64,000 bases of DNA from Bacillota bacterium (GCA_023421675.1 JAEZTC010000002.1:62001-126000), one strand, 5' to 3'; numbered from the stretch's first letter, positions 26,925 through 35,258 are shown. Notes: generated by a model not told the origin, from the letters alone. Translations and numbers: made by a program.

Positions 26925-26953
26925 TTGATTTTTGTAATCCTTTATGCTAATAT
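26925..26953 (+). promoter_or_regulatory. Promoter of tRNA-Leu
   Basis: TTGATT (26925-26930), a 17-base spacer, then TAATAT (26948-26953) preceded by TGC, an extended -10. The predicted start is near 26960, about 12 bases before the tRNA. Bases 26764-26924 upstream hold nothing I can identify beyond a weak inverted repeat (ATTCAAC/GTTGAAT). Confidence 0.75.
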
Positions 26954-26971
26954 ATTTAAGCAGTTAAATAT

Positions 26972-27058
26972 GGGGATGTGATGGAACTGGCAGACGTACC
27001 AGACTCAAAATCTGGCGAGGGTGACCTCATGTGGGTTCGATTCCCACCATCCCCACCA
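26972..27058 (+). tRNA. tRNA-Leu, anticodon CAA
   Basis: An 87-base class II tRNA. The acceptor stem is GGGGATG/CATCCCC. The anticodon stem CCAGA/TCTGG encloses loop CTCAAAA, giving anticodon CAA, which reads UUG. A long variable arm (CGAGGGTGACCTCATG region) and a T arm with GGTTCGATTCC follow, and the CCA end is encoded. A terminator follows directly. Confidence 0.95.
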
Positions 27059-27060
27059 AA

Positions 27061-27094
27061 AAGCCTTGTGATTTTAGTGTCACAAGGCTTTTTT
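27061..27094 (+). terminator. Terminator of tRNA-Leu
   Basis: AAGCCTTGTGA (27061-27071) and TCACAAGGCTT (27080-27090) form a perfect 11-bp stem followed by TTTTTT. Confidence 0.93.
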
Positions 27095-27162
27095 ATGTGC
27101 ATGAAATTGCTTCAAACCGCCGAACTTGTGCCGTCGATTTCGATTAGGGGTGTGAGATCTAC

Positions 27163-27191
27163 TTGACTAATTCCAAAAGTGGTATTAATAT
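27163..27191 (+). promoter_or_regulatory. Promoter of the HTH regulator / hydrolase operon
   Basis: TTGACT (27163-27168), 17-base spacer, TAATAT (27186-27191). The likely start is near 27198, shortly before the GGAGGTGA ribosome site at 27208-27215. Confidence 0.75.
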
Positions 27192-27218
27192 TAAAAGTGA
27201 GAATAATGGAGGTGAGCT

Positions 27219-27749
27219 ATGTCAAAAGACATATATAATATTATGCTTAATCCTACGCGAATGAGGATTGTACAGACACTTGCTTCGCGAGAGAAAATGA
27301 CCGCTAACGAGGTATGCGAAACTATAAGCGATGTTCCACGAACGACTTTATATAGACATATCAATATCTTAATTGAAGCAAATGTGCTGGTGGTAGTAGA
27401 AGAAAAGAAAATCCGTGGAAGTCTGGAAAGAACTCTTTCACTTAATGTAGTTGAATTAAACAATTATAACACATCGGAAAATATACCGGAACAAGCATTT
27501 AGATTTTTTATGAACACCTACACAAAGTTTGAAAAATATTTTAATAGAGATAATTTTGTACCAGGAACTAACAAGATTTTTTTTAATAATACATTTATGA
27601 TGATGGATGACCATGAGTTTGATTTGTTCCTATCTGAATTGCAAGCTTTACTCATAAAATATCATTATGAAACATCGAGCAACAGAAAACCACGAGACAT
27701 ATCAATAATATCTGCACCACCATTAATAGTTAAAAACAGAGATAAATGA
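27219..27749 (+). CDS. Winged-helix transcriptional regulator (ArsR-like HTH)
   Basis: A 176-residue protein whose first 80 residues form a winged helix (LNPTRMRIVQTLASREKMTA, then TTLYRHINILIEANVLVVVE). It resembles the ArsR-like HTH_20 group of MarR/ArsR-type regulators. The C-terminal 90 residues are a helical dimer or ligand domain I cannot place. No metal-binding cysteines are visible, so it is not a classic metal sensor. The ATG follows GGAGGTGA. It lies 27 bases upstream of the hydrolase gene, so it probably controls that gene and itself. Confidence 0.82.
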   Translation: MSKDIYNIMLNPTRMRIVQTLASREKMTANEVCETISDVPRTTLYRHINILIEANVLVVVEEKKIRGSLERTLSLNVVELNNYNTSENIPEQAFRFFMNTYTKFEKYFNRDNFVPGTNKIFFNNTFMMMDDHEFDLFLSELQALLIKYHYETSSNRKPRDISIISAPPLIVKNRDK

Positions 27750-27776
27750 CGAAAAGAAGAAAAGAGGTACAAAGAA

Positions 27777-28703
27777 ATGATTGTTTTTGCAATTATCATA
27801 GGTGTTGTACTATTTATAAATTTAATCAGCTTAATAATTAACAAAGCTTTTTTTTCACAAGAGCTTAAAGGAATATTACCATATGGAGAGTTAGTAGAAG
27901 TAAATGGTGAAAAAATGCACATTTATTCTATGGGCAATGGTGAAAAAACAATAGTCCTTTTAGCCGGTCTGGGCGTACCTCTCCCATGTGCGGACTTCGG
28001 GCCGCTTATGAGAGAATTATCAAAAGAGTACACTGTAGTGTGCATTGAGTATTTTGGAGTTGGATTTAGCGACGGAACAACAACGCCCCGTACAAATGAA
28101 AACTATACGGAAGAAATAAGAACTGTATTAGGTGCGGCTGGATATAGTGCCCCATATATTCTAATGCCCCATTCTGGCTCTGGTATATACAGTGAATACT
28201 ATGCTTCGAAATATCCTGATGAAGTATCTGCAATTATCATGCTTGATACAACTTCATCAGCAAAAACAGAAGCAAATGTGCCCAAGTTTGTTTTAAAATT
28301 GAGTAAGGTACAACAGGCTATTGGGATTAGTCGGGTATTCAACTCAATTATTGTATCATCAGTGCTTTCAATAAAAGAAAAAAACGGTTATGCACAGCAA
28401 GAAGTCAACGACTATACAAAATTTATGAACCATGTAAATAATGATACACTTATCGACCAAATGTATAGGCTTAATGAGAATATAATTCAAGTCATGAGCA
28501 TGGAGTTCCCAAGTAAAATACCAGTCTTGAAAATTGCTGCTTCTGAGTCAACTAAAAGGGTAGGGACAGAATATCAAACAGAACACATAAAGAGATTGGG
28601 TGCCAATGCACGATGTATAACTATTAAGGGTAACCATTTCCTTTACCATGGGCATGTGAATGATATTTGCGATGCAACGAATAGTTTTTTACGTGATATA
28701 TAA
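27777..28703 (+). CDS. Alpha/beta hydrolase with N-terminal membrane anchor
   Basis: A 308-residue protein with a hydrophobic N-terminal helix (about 1-23) and an alpha/beta hydrolase fold. It shows an oxyanion-type turn (VLLAGLGVPLPCADFG), a nucleophile elbow in LMPHSGSGIYSEYY (Ser after His), an acidic strand region (IMLDTTSS) and a late histidine (KGNHFLYHGH). It is probably an esterase or related hydrolase facing the membrane or outside; the substrate is unknown. It forms an operon with the upstream HTH regulator. The pair sits just after tRNA-Leu, a common insertion site. Confidence 0.82.
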   Translation: MIVFAIIIGVVLFINLISLIINKAFFSQELKGILPYGELVEVNGEKMHIYSMGNGEKTIVLLAGLGVPLPCADFGPLMRELSKEYTVVCIEYFGVGFSDGTTTPRTNENYTEEIRTVLGAAGYSAPYILMPHSGSGIYSEYYASKYPDEVSAIIMLDTTSSAKTEANVPKFVLKLSKVQQAIGISRVFNSIIVSSVLSIKEKNGYAQQEVNDYTKFMNHVNNDTLIDQMYRLNENIIQVMSMEFPSKIPVLKIAASESTKRVGTEYQTEHIKRLGANARCITIKGNHFLYHGHVNDICDATNSFLRDI

Positions 28704-28757
28704 TAGTCATATAGCCCAACGTAAACAAAAAAACGTTGCTACTATGGCTGTATATGG

Positions 28758-28793
28758 AAAGGACGTTCCTCAATTAATTGAGAAGCGCCCTTT
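28758..28793. terminator. Bidirectional terminator between convergent genes
   Basis: AAAGGACGTTCCTCAAT pairs with ATTGAGAAGCGCCCTTT with only a few mismatches or wobbles. It lies between the rightward hydrolase and the leftward flavin-protein gene. A smaller hairpin (CAACGT/ACGTTG, 28718-28736) precedes it. Confidence 0.7.
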
Positions 28794-28799
28794 GATTTG

Positions 28800-29201
28800 T
28801 CAAAACTCTATGGTTCTTGGGGGCTGACCTGAGAAGTCTGATATAACTGCTGTCCCATGTTCTACATAAAAAACCTTGAAGATCGGATTATCTGGGGATT
28901 TATACCCTCTCTTTACCAACTCGGATGAGTCAAAAGCCTTTTGCTTTTTGTCAAAATCTTCAGTAAAGGCTATTTTCCCGGTTATACGTACTGTTACCAT
29001 TTCCTTTGATGTTGCCGAGTACTCAATATAAGGCAATTCATTCAGCTGCTTATAAACATCTTTGGTATTGTTTGTACAGAAGTATAATTTACCGCCTTCT
29101 TCAAACATAAATCCAAAAGGTCTTACTCTGGGCTTTCCATTATCAACTGTTGCTAGAAAACCATACTGAGTATCCTTTAAAAGCTTTAATACATTATTCA
29201 T
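28800..29201 (-). CDS. Pyridoxamine 5'-phosphate oxidase-like flavin-binding protein
   Basis: A 133-residue protein with the split-barrel fold pattern: LKLLKDTQYGFLATVDNGKP, then RVRPFGFMFEEGGKLYFCTN and TVRITGKIAF. This marks the PNPOx-like FMN- or heme-binding superfamily, found in small reductases and binding proteins. The ATG at 29201 (reverse) follows AGGAGGAATCAAA; the longer in-frame start at 29255 has no such site. It lies 77 bases downstream of the MFS gene on the same strand and is probably co-transcribed. The substrate is unknown. Confidence 0.85.
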   Translation of the reverse strand: MNNVLKLLKDTQYGFLATVDNGKPRVRPFGFMFEEGGKLYFCTNNTKDVYKQLNELPYIEYSATSKEMVTVRITGKIAFTEDFDKKQKAFDSSELVKRGYKSPDNPIFKVFYVEHGTAVISDFSGQPPRTIEF

Positions 29202-29278
29202 TTTGATTCCTCCTAAAAAAATTGAATTGATTTGTAAAGCATCTTTTTGGTTCATTTTCGTTTATTCACCTAAATTTT

Positions 29279-30541
29279 TTATGGTAAATCCTGTAATTCA
29301 TTCGCCCCATGGACAGTATCTGCAATTGAAAGAGTATCTTCTAATGGGGTTTCATTACTTGTTTCAAACGATTTAACTTGGTCAATAACTGCTTTAATAA
29401 ATAATGCCAGTGTCATGCTTGCTGCTATAGCTCCAATTGCACATATCAAAGAAGCAACGGTAAAACTCGAGTATTTTACCATAAGACTTACTAAAGCCGA
29501 ACCAATCGCCGTACCTGTCCACATAAAAGAATTATTGAGTGCCATAATTGTTCCTCGAGATTCTGGATTCAATTGGGTAACGAAAACCTGCATCACTGCG
29601 AAAGATGCTCCGCCGGCACCTAACCAAATGAAAATATCAACAGCAGTAAGAACCAAATTTGCTTTAAATATTGGTAATAGCAATAAAGATAGAGCCATAA
29701 TTAATGCTGAAACAACAACGACTTTCTTTTTCCCTAGTTTATCACTTATATTTCCACCAACTTGCATTCCAATTAAATTACCCACTCCCGCGATAATCAT
29801 AAATAAACCGATTGTGGAAACCTCTAGTGCAAAACATTTATTAAGCCAGTAGCCTAAATAAGTGTATAACCCGAAATTTGCGAATGAAATAAAAAATGTT
29901 ACTATAAAGCTACGTCTAACATTATGTTGCTTAAAAACTTTTACAAATTCGCTGCTATACTTAGCTGCTGCAGCTGCTTTCGATGGCTTTACTGTAGGGA
30001 ATATTACGAAAATTAATATACCAACCAGTATAGATAGTATTCCTAATACATAAAAGCTTACTACCCAATTTTTCCATTGTGCTAGTGCTGATCCGATTGG
30101 AACTCCTAAAATCATACCTAGGGATAGTGCAGATGCTACTATAGCTGTAATTTTCCCCCTTTCTTCATATTTGAAAGTATCGCCAATGAATGACCAAACA
30201 TTGGGGGCTGCAAATGCAGCACCAATACCTGTGATACTCCTTGAAATCAAAATTAAAACATAATTGCCTGATAGACCTGTTGCAAATGAAGCAATTGAAA
30301 AAACAATCATTCCAATGCCTATCATTTTCTTCCTTCCGATACGATCAGATATAGGCCCTAAGATTGGAGAAAACACTAGGTAGAATACTGAATACATTGT
30401 TACTAAATAGCCTCCACTCCCAGAGTCAATATTTAAACTGCGAGTTATTTGAGGAATTAATGGTGAAACTATAAAGGTGTCGCACCCTATTAAAAAAAAT
30501 ACAAGAAACAGTAAACCTATTAATGGCAGCTTTTTTTTCAT
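29279..30541 (-). CDS. MFS drug-type efflux transporter
   Basis: A 420-residue protein with 12 predicted membrane helices. Motif A-like segments are GPISDRIGRKKMIGIGMIVF in the first half and GGNISDKLGKKKVVVVSALI in the second. It starts at DTFIVSPLIPQITRSLNI, typical of DHA-type multidrug or sugar efflux permeases. The C-terminal tail is acidic. GGAGATATGATC precedes the ATG. It is divergent from a HxlR regulator, which suggests substrate-induced control; the substrate cannot be read from sequence. Confidence 0.9.
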   Translation of the reverse strand: MKKKLPLIGLLFLVFFLIGCDTFIVSPLIPQITRSLNIDSGSGGYLVTMYSVFYLVFSPILGPISDRIGRKKMIGIGMIVFSIASFATGLSGNYVLILISRSITGIGAAFAAPNVWSFIGDTFKYEERGKITAIVASALSLGMILGVPIGSALAQWKNWVVSFYVLGILSILVGILIFVIFPTVKPSKAAAAAKYSSEFVKVFKQHNVRRSFIVTFFISFANFGLYTYLGYWLNKCFALEVSTIGLFMIIAGVGNLIGMQVGGNISDKLGKKKVVVVSALIMALSLLLLPIFKANLVLTAVDIFIWLGAGGASFAVMQVFVTQLNPESRGTIMALNNSFMWTGTAIGSALVSLMVKYSSFTVASLICAIGAIAASMTLALFIKAVIDQVKSFETSNETPLEDTLSIADTVHGANELQDLP

Positions 30542-30684
30542 TGATCATATCTCCAGTTCTTTTTCTAATTAATCCACCATTTAGTTAATTAAACGGAAAA
30601 TTAATTGCTTCATTTCTATTTATGTAGTATTGATTTTCATGATGATTACAAATACAATGATAATAAATATGTCTTTTTTTACAA

Positions 30685-30722
30685 GTACGCATAATAATAT
30701 TACATAGTCATATAAAGCGTAC
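30685..30722. promoter_or_regulatory. Candidate HxlR operator (inverted repeat)
   Basis: GTACGCATAATA (from 30685) and, on the other strand, GTACGCTTTATA (from 30722) form an interrupted inverted repeat in the divergent promoter region between the MFS pump and the HxlR gene. It lies just upstream of the regulator ribosome site. The operator role is inferred from symmetry and location. Confidence 0.5.
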
Positions 30723-30745
30723 AATTATTGATAGGAGCGGATTGC

Positions 30746-31165
30746 ATGCCAAAATTAGATGAAACAAAACTTTGCCCTGTAAATGTAACGCAAAATATAT
30801 TAATGGGCAAATGGAAGCTGGCTGCTTTGTGGATTATTGGACAAAAAACAAGAAGATTTGGTGAACTGCAAAGATTAATGCCCAATGTTGCAAGAGGTGT
30901 CCTTACCCAGCAGCTAAGGGAGCTTGAACGTGACAAGCTTGTACATAGGGAGGTTTACAGGGAAGTACCTCCAAAGGTAGAATATTCACTTACAGACCTT
31001 GGTAAAAGCTTTATACCTGTTATGATGCAAATTATGGAGTGGGGTGTGGGTTATATCAAGGAGACTGAGAACTGTAATATGGATATTTGTGTATCAAATC
31101 AGTTCTCATGTTATAAATGCTATGAAATGATTAAGGCCGGAGAATTTAAACTTGATATAAAATAA
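30746..31165 (+). CDS. HxlR family transcriptional regulator
   Basis: A 139-residue MarR-like winged helix of the HxlR type. It has an N-terminal Cys (C10 in LDETKLCPVNVTQNI), GKWKLAALWIIGQKTRRFGE, QRLMPNVARGVLTQQLRELE and the wing HREVYREVPPKVEYSLTDLG. Some HxlR proteins sense electrophiles through this N-terminal Cys, and four further Cys lie near the end (CNMDICVSNQFSCYKC). ATG 30746 follows TAGGAG at 30732-30737. It probably controls the divergent MFS/flavin-protein operon. Confidence 0.9.
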   Translation: MPKLDETKLCPVNVTQNILMGKWKLAALWIIGQKTRRFGELQRLMPNVARGVLTQQLRELERDKLVHREVYREVPPKVEYSLTDLGKSFIPVMMQIMEWGVGYIKETENCNMDICVSNQFSCYKCYEMIKAGEFKLDIK

Positions 31166-31226
31166 TAGTAAATTAAATGGTTTTTAATATTTTGAACATT
31201 TATATTAATAATTAATTAAAGTTAAG

Positions 31227-31337
31227 GTGAACAATGTCAACATAACGATAACCAAAGAGCAAGCCACAAGATTTTTAATGACTTATCAAGGATTATACGG
31301 TGATTATAGGTTTTCAGGAAAAGATGGCATACTGTAA
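31227..31337 (+). pseudogene. N-terminal remnant of a YcaQ/AlkZ-type winged-helix (HTH_42) protein
   Basis: From GTG 31227 a 36-codon frame reads ITKEQATRFLMTYQGLYGDY followed by RFSGKDGIL and then TAA at 31335-31337. This strongly resembles the first residues of the HTH_42 (DUF1006) DNA-glycosylase-like family, whose members are normally 350-400 residues. Here the frame stops exactly where the conserved region should continue, and a terminator hairpin follows at once. It is best read as a deletion remnant. The family call is from memory of its N-terminal pattern. Confidence 0.55.
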
Positions 31338-31343
31338 TTTAGA

Positions 31344-31374
31344 AGCCTTGTAGTATTTCTGTAAGGCTTTTTTG
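31344..31374 (+). terminator. Terminator after the remnant
   Basis: AAGCCTT (31344-31350) and AAGGCTT (31364-31370) form a stem followed by TTTT. It isolates the next gene from upstream transcription. Confidence 0.75.
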
Positions 31375-31381
31375 CTCATAT

Positions 31382-31410
31382 TTGAGAAATCATTATTAAT
31401 CATGTATAAT
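31382..31410 (+). promoter_or_regulatory. Promoter of the phosphotransferase gene
   Basis: TTGAGA (31382-31387), 17-base spacer, TATAAT (31405-31410). The predicted start is near 31417, which rules out the in-frame ATG at 31402 and supports translation from ATG 31441. Confidence 0.75.
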
Positions 31411-31440
31411 TATCAAAAACACAAAGTAAATGGTGATTAT

Positions 31441-32238
31441 ATGGGAAAAGGTAAAATGATTGGACGGGGTAATACTGCAGAAGTGTTTTTATGGGGAGAA
31501 AATAATATATTAAAGCTGTTCGTTAAAGGATTTCCCATTGAAGCAATAAAAGCAGAATATGAAGTAAGCAGGGAAGTAAGCAGTATAGGTCTTCCTGTTC
31601 CTCAAACATACCAGATGATTGAGGTGGATGGAAGGATGGGTATAGAGTATGAAAAGATAGATGGAACTGATATGCTTAAAAGCATTTCAAAGAAACCGTG
31701 GACTGCATTTGGTAAGGGGAAAAGGCTTGCGCAGCTTCACTATAAGATTCATCAATGTACTCCAAAGTATGCACCAGATCAAAAGGAAAGAATGGAATGG
31801 GCAATTAGAAGAACTGATTTGCTTACTGATGAACAGAAGAATGGAGTCGTTGAAATCCTTAAATGTATGCCTGGTGGGTCAAGTCTGTGCCATGGGGATT
31901 TTCACCCGGGGAATGTGTTTCTTACTCCCGATAAGGAGGTTATTCTTGACTGGATGACCGCAACCTGTGGAAATCCAGCTGCTGATGTTGCAAGGACAGT
32001 AATCATGCTTAAGGATTCAGTAATTCCCGGCAAGAATCCTGCAATTCTTAAAACAATTATTTCAATAACAAGAAATAAACTTTATAAAGGCTATATAAAA
32101 GAATATCTTAGACTGTCAGAAATTACTGAAAAAGACATAGAAAGCTGGAAGGTGATAATAGCTGCAGCGAGGCTAATGGAATGGGTACCTAAAGAGGAGA
32201 AGGAGTATCTTTTGGGTGTTGTTCTTAAAGGGTTATAA
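31441..32238 (+). CDS. Aminoglycoside phosphotransferase (APH)-family kinase
   Basis: A 265-residue kinase-like protein. It has an N-lobe loop GRGNTAEVFLWGENNILKLF, the catalytic loop LCHGDFHPGNVFLTPDK with the HGDxHxxN signature, and metal-binding ILDWMTATCGNPAADVARTV. This is the APH/choline kinase-like fold. Such family members phosphorylate small molecules; no evidence points to a particular drug. Start ATG 31441 is set by the upstream promoter. The ribosome site is weak (GGTGAT). It stands alone as a monocistronic gene and converges on the radical SAM gene. Confidence 0.85.
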   Translation: MGKGKMIGRGNTAEVFLWGENNILKLFVKGFPIEAIKAEYEVSREVSSIGLPVPQTYQMIEVDGRMGIEYEKIDGTDMLKSISKKPWTAFGKGKRLAQLHYKIHQCTPKYAPDQKERMEWAIRRTDLLTDEQKNGVVEILKCMPGGSSLCHGDFHPGNVFLTPDKEVILDWMTATCGNPAADVARTVIMLKDSVIPGKNPAILKTIISITRNKLYKGYIKEYLRLSEITEKDIESWKVIIAAARLMEWVPKEEKEYLLGVVLKGL

Positions 32239-32253
32239 TAATACAGATTAGAT

Positions 32254-33135
32254 TTACTTACCTTCAAACATACTAATCTGCATTGCTGTAACTTTATTTT
32301 CGTATGAAGGCATTTTTGTAGATATTCCATATTTATAACAGGCTTCATTGAAGGTATTCCACAGCTTTTTCGAGTTTGAAGGGGTGCAGCTGTACCTGCT
32401 GCCATACTTCTTTTCATATTTCTCACGCAGACCTGGAAAATGCTCATCCAGCTTGTCATAATAGTATTCACGGTTTCCTTCTCTAAGGGTCATGCCGATG
32501 GCGGGAACAATATGCCTTACACCGTAATAATCTGCTTTCTTAACTATGTCCAGTATATTTTGTTCGTTGTCTTCAATAAAAGGAAGAATAGGCATCATTG
32601 TAATACTTGTACAAATACCGATTGATGAAAGAATACCTAAAGCCTTTAGTCTTTCAGTGGGAAGCGGGGCGTTAGGTTCAATGATCTTAGCAAGGTTATC
32701 ATCTGTTGTTGTGACAGTAATAGAAACAGATGCATATATTCGGTTGATTTCTTCAAGAAGGTCAATATCTCTTAAAACCAGGTTGCTTTTGGTTGTAATG
32801 TGGACAGGGAACCTATACTCTGCAATTACTTCAAGAGACTTTCTTGTTAGTTCAAATTTTTTCTCAGAATAAATGTACGGGTCGCTCATTGCACCTGTTC
32901 CAACGGTACCTTTTTTACGTTTTGATTTTAGCTCCTTTTTTAACAGCTCTACAGAATTTATTTTCACAAGTATATCCTTAAAATTCTCAATACAATAGCA
33001 TTTACTTCTTGAATCACAGTAAATGCATTGAAATTCACAGCCGCGGTATACATTAAAGTTATATTTTACACCAAACCACATTGAAGGGTTTTTGCAGGTT
33101 GTCAGTATTTGTTTTGCTTCAATTTCTTTTATCAT
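32254..33135 (-). CDS. Radical SAM protein of the SplB-like family
   Basis: A 293-residue protein with the iron-sulfur motif C33-x3-C37-x2-C40 in YRGCEFQCIYCDSRS. Downstream segments GTGAMSDPYIYSEKKFELTR, ITTKSNLVLRDIDLLEEI and VSITVTTTDDNLAKIIEPNA follow. This pattern is typical of the spore photoproduct lyase-related radical SAM family (Rv2578c-like), which has no known substrate; it is shorter than true SplB. A possible link to DNA damage is only inferred from kinship. It is a single gene, convergent with the phosphotransferase with 15 bases between the stops. Confidence 0.85.
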   Translation of the reverse strand: MIKEIEAKQILTTCKNPSMWFGVKYNFNVYRGCEFQCIYCDSRSKCYCIENFKDILVKINSVELLKKELKSKRKKGTVGTGAMSDPYIYSEKKFELTRKSLEVIAEYRFPVHITTKSNLVLRDIDLLEEINRIYASVSITVTTTDDNLAKIIEPNAPLPTERLKALGILSSIGICTSITMMPILPFIEDNEQNILDIVKKADYYGVRHIVPAIGMTLREGNREYYYDKLDEHFPGLREKYEKKYGSRYSCTPSNSKKLWNTFNEACYKYGISTKMPSYENKVTAMQISMFEGK

Positions 33136-33156
33136 GTGCTCACCGTTTTTAGATTT

Positions 33157-33162
33157 AGTATA
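33157..33162 (-). promoter_or_regulatory. Extended -10 of the radical SAM gene promoter
   Basis: On the reverse strand TATACT is preceded by TGA, giving an extended -10 about 25 bases upstream of the ATG. No good -35 is visible. Confidence 0.4.
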
Positions 33163-33202
33163 TCATGAGAAACATGACAATAGTATGTCTGCATAATCAA
33201 AA

Positions 33203-33230
33203 AAGCAGACAGAGTATGTTCTGTCTGCTT
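33203..33230 (-). terminator. Terminator of the ABC exporter operon
   Basis: On the reverse strand AAGCAGACAG and CTGTCTGCTT form a 10-bp stem followed by TTTT, 16 bases beyond the ATP-binding gene stop. Confidence 0.88.
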
Positions 33231-33245
33231 CCTATTAATTTAAAA

Positions 33246-33905
33246 TTATAAATGTGATTCAACTGCATTATGGTTTTGAATCCTTATAATCCTTTCATCG
33301 CCTGAAAGTATGGAAGTATCATGTGTAGCCATTACCAGAGTTGAATTCTCCCTATACTCTTTAAGTAATTTAATAATTTCAACTGCATTTTCATGGTCAA
33401 GGGATGCTGTGGGTTCATCAGCAAAAATAACATCAGGCTCAGCTACAAGTGCCCTTGCAATAGCTACTCTCTGACGTTCCCCGCCAGAAAGCTGAAAAAT
33501 CTTTTTGTTTGCATATTCTTCAATTCCCAGTTCTCCAAGTACAAGGTGCGCCCTTTTCACATATTTATCACTAAAATCGGGAGCTCCAATCATAACATTT
33601 TCAATAACCTTAAGATAAGGTACTAAAAAGTGCATCTGGAATATAAACCCGAATTTTTTCCTCCTTAAGCCCGATATTTCCTTATCGTTTAGATTGCCTA
33701 TTTCGCTTCCTTCATAATAAATGTTTCCGCCTGTAGGCCTCTTAAGTCCCGAAAAAAGATAGATAAGGGAACTTTTGCCGCTTCCTGAAGGTCCCAAAAG
33801 GACTACGTTTTCACCTTTATTAACAGTAAGGTTTACATTCGAAAGAACCTTGTTTTCCTTATGTCCGTCTTTGTATATTAATGAAAGATCTTTGCACTGA
33901 ATCAT
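33246..33905 (-). CDS. ABC transporter ATP-binding protein (LolD/MacB-type)
   Basis: A 219-residue ATPase. Walker A is LLGPSGSGKSSLIYLFSGLK, the Q-loop is GFIFQMHFLVPYL, the signature is FQLSGGERQRVAIARAL, Walker B is VIFADEPTASLD and the H-loop is MATHDTS. Sequence features and the adjacent FtsX-like permease put it in the LolCDE/MacB mechanotransmission class, which extrudes lipids, peptides or drugs or controls cell-wall enzymes. The gene starts one base after the permease stop, so the two form one unit. Confidence 0.92.
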   Translation of the reverse strand: MIQCKDLSLIYKDGHKENKVLSNVNLTVNKGENVVLLGPSGSGKSSLIYLFSGLKRPTGGNIYYEGSEIGNLNDKEISGLRRKKFGFIFQMHFLVPYLKVIENVMIGAPDFSDKYVKRAHLVLGELGIEEYANKKIFQLSGGERQRVAIARALVAEPDVIFADEPTASLDHENAVEIIKLLKEYRENSTLVMATHDTSILSGDERIIRIQNHNAVESHL

Positions 33906-33906
33906 A

Positions 33907-35055
33907 TTATTCTCTCCTTTCGATAACTGCTACAGGATCCCATTTTCTAAGCCTCATTGCTATTGGGAGAATACTGAACAAACCTACCATTACAGGGATT
34001 ATAAGCGTGTAACCAAGAACATTTAATGAGAACATGCTCAGAATATCACCTTTCGGGTTATATACCAGCTCGTTCAGAAGGAAAACCACTCCATATGTGA
34101 AGATTAATCCAACAGTCCAGCATATAACGTTCAAAGACATGATTTCCTTTATAATCAGATTTCTTATGTACTTCCTTCTATAGCCCATTGCATAAAGTAT
34201 GCCGAATTCATCGGACCGTTGTATGTAAATGACATACATTAAAGCACCTACTGAAATGGATAATATAAAGATTACTATAAGAATAATTGCAATAATAGTG
34301 GAATTAAGGCCTTTCATAACTTTATCCATAAAGCTCTTCATTTCATCGTAAGTCATTATACTGGCTTCAGATTTATCAAAAGAGGATAAAAGCTTGTTTA
34401 AATTTTCCCTTTTGCCTTCCTTAGGGAGTACTAAATAACCTGTCGGCTTATCGGATTGATTGGTTGCTTTCAGCTGTTTTTGTTTATATGATTCACTTCC
34501 AACAAATATTATATTTGGACCGTCAAGCTTGCCTACTATTTTATATTCACCGCTAAGAAACTCATCCTTGTCCTTGAAGCTTCCCATAGTGTCCCCAACT
34601 TTGAGTTTCTTATTTGCTAGTATTCTCCAGTGTACTGCAACCTCGTTTGTACCATTTTCGGGCAATCTTCCTTCTGTTACCTTATCATCCATTTTATCAA
34701 TCAGCATCTGAGTGTCTTTTTTATCCATAAAGGCTACCGGTACACTGGTATTTCCTCCTATGGAGAGATTCATCATGGTGTTACCTATGTCGGCAGGTAT
34801 AAGCTTTTCTACATCCTTACTGGCCTTTAGCTTTTCTACAACCGAATCCTTAAGAAAGAATTCGCCATCCATTGGGTATACACATGAAAAGTATTCGAAT
34901 GGTTTTAAATTAACATCATTAACAGTTCCCGTCATTGAATTTATGAGAATCGTTATAAGAGAAATAGCGCAAACTGTAAAGATCAAAACGATGAATGATA
35001 CCAGAGCTTTTCGCTTGTTCTCCTTGAAAAATTTTAGTGCAGATAAAGGTTTCAT
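33907..35055 (-). CDS. FtsX/MacB-type ABC transporter permease
   Basis: A 382-residue protein with one N-terminal membrane helix (about 16-38, ALVSFIVLIFTVCAISLITI). A large extracytoplasmic domain follows (about 40-250), then three C-terminal helices (about 255-280, 305-330 and 345-370). The end is RKWDPVAVIERRE, with the conserved P-x-x-x-I/L motif of the FtsX/MacB family. GAAGGAGATATG precedes the ATG. It is encoded upstream of its ATPase. No two-component system is adjacent, so the substrate is unknown. Confidence 0.9.
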   Translation of the reverse strand: MKPLSALKFFKENKRKALVSFIVLIFTVCAISLITILINSMTGTVNDVNLKPFEYFSCVYPMDGEFFLKDSVVEKLKASKDVEKLIPADIGNTMMNLSIGGNTSVPVAFMDKKDTQMLIDKMDDKVTEGRLPENGTNEVAVHWRILANKKLKVGDTMGSFKDKDEFLSGEYKIVGKLDGPNIIFVGSESYKQKQLKATNQSDKPTGYLVLPKEGKRENLNKLLSSFDKSEASIMTYDEMKSFMDKVMKGLNSTIIAIILIVIFILSISVGALMYVIYIQRSDEFGILYAMGYRRKYIRNLIIKEIMSLNVICWTVGLIFTYGVVFLLNELVYNPKGDILSMFSLNVLGYTLIIPVMVGLFSILPIAMRLRKWDPVAVIERRE

Positions 35056-35258
35056 TTACATATCTCCTTCATAGAAATTTTTAGTGATTTTCGAAAAACA
35101 ATTACATATACGTTAATAAAATTAATTTTGTCTGAAAAAAATTAAATAAAATTTAAACTTATTTTAATATTATTAAAACATAATTAAATAAAGATTTTAT
35201 TATCAATAAATAAGCTTATTTAAATGAATAAGTATATTTATTAAAAAGCTTTCGGATA

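Noticed and set aside
27095..27162. Attachment-site duplicate of the tRNA-Leu 3' end
   Set aside because: Only a short TTCGATT match is present, too short to support an att site.
26978..27166. Open frame across tRNA-Leu and its terminator
   Set aside because: The frame reads through tRNA and hairpin sequence; it is a by-product of the tRNA gene.
31402..31440. Longer start of the phosphotransferase at ATG 31402
   Set aside because: This ATG overlaps the -10 box TATAAT (31405-31410) of a well-spaced promoter, so it would not be in the mRNA.
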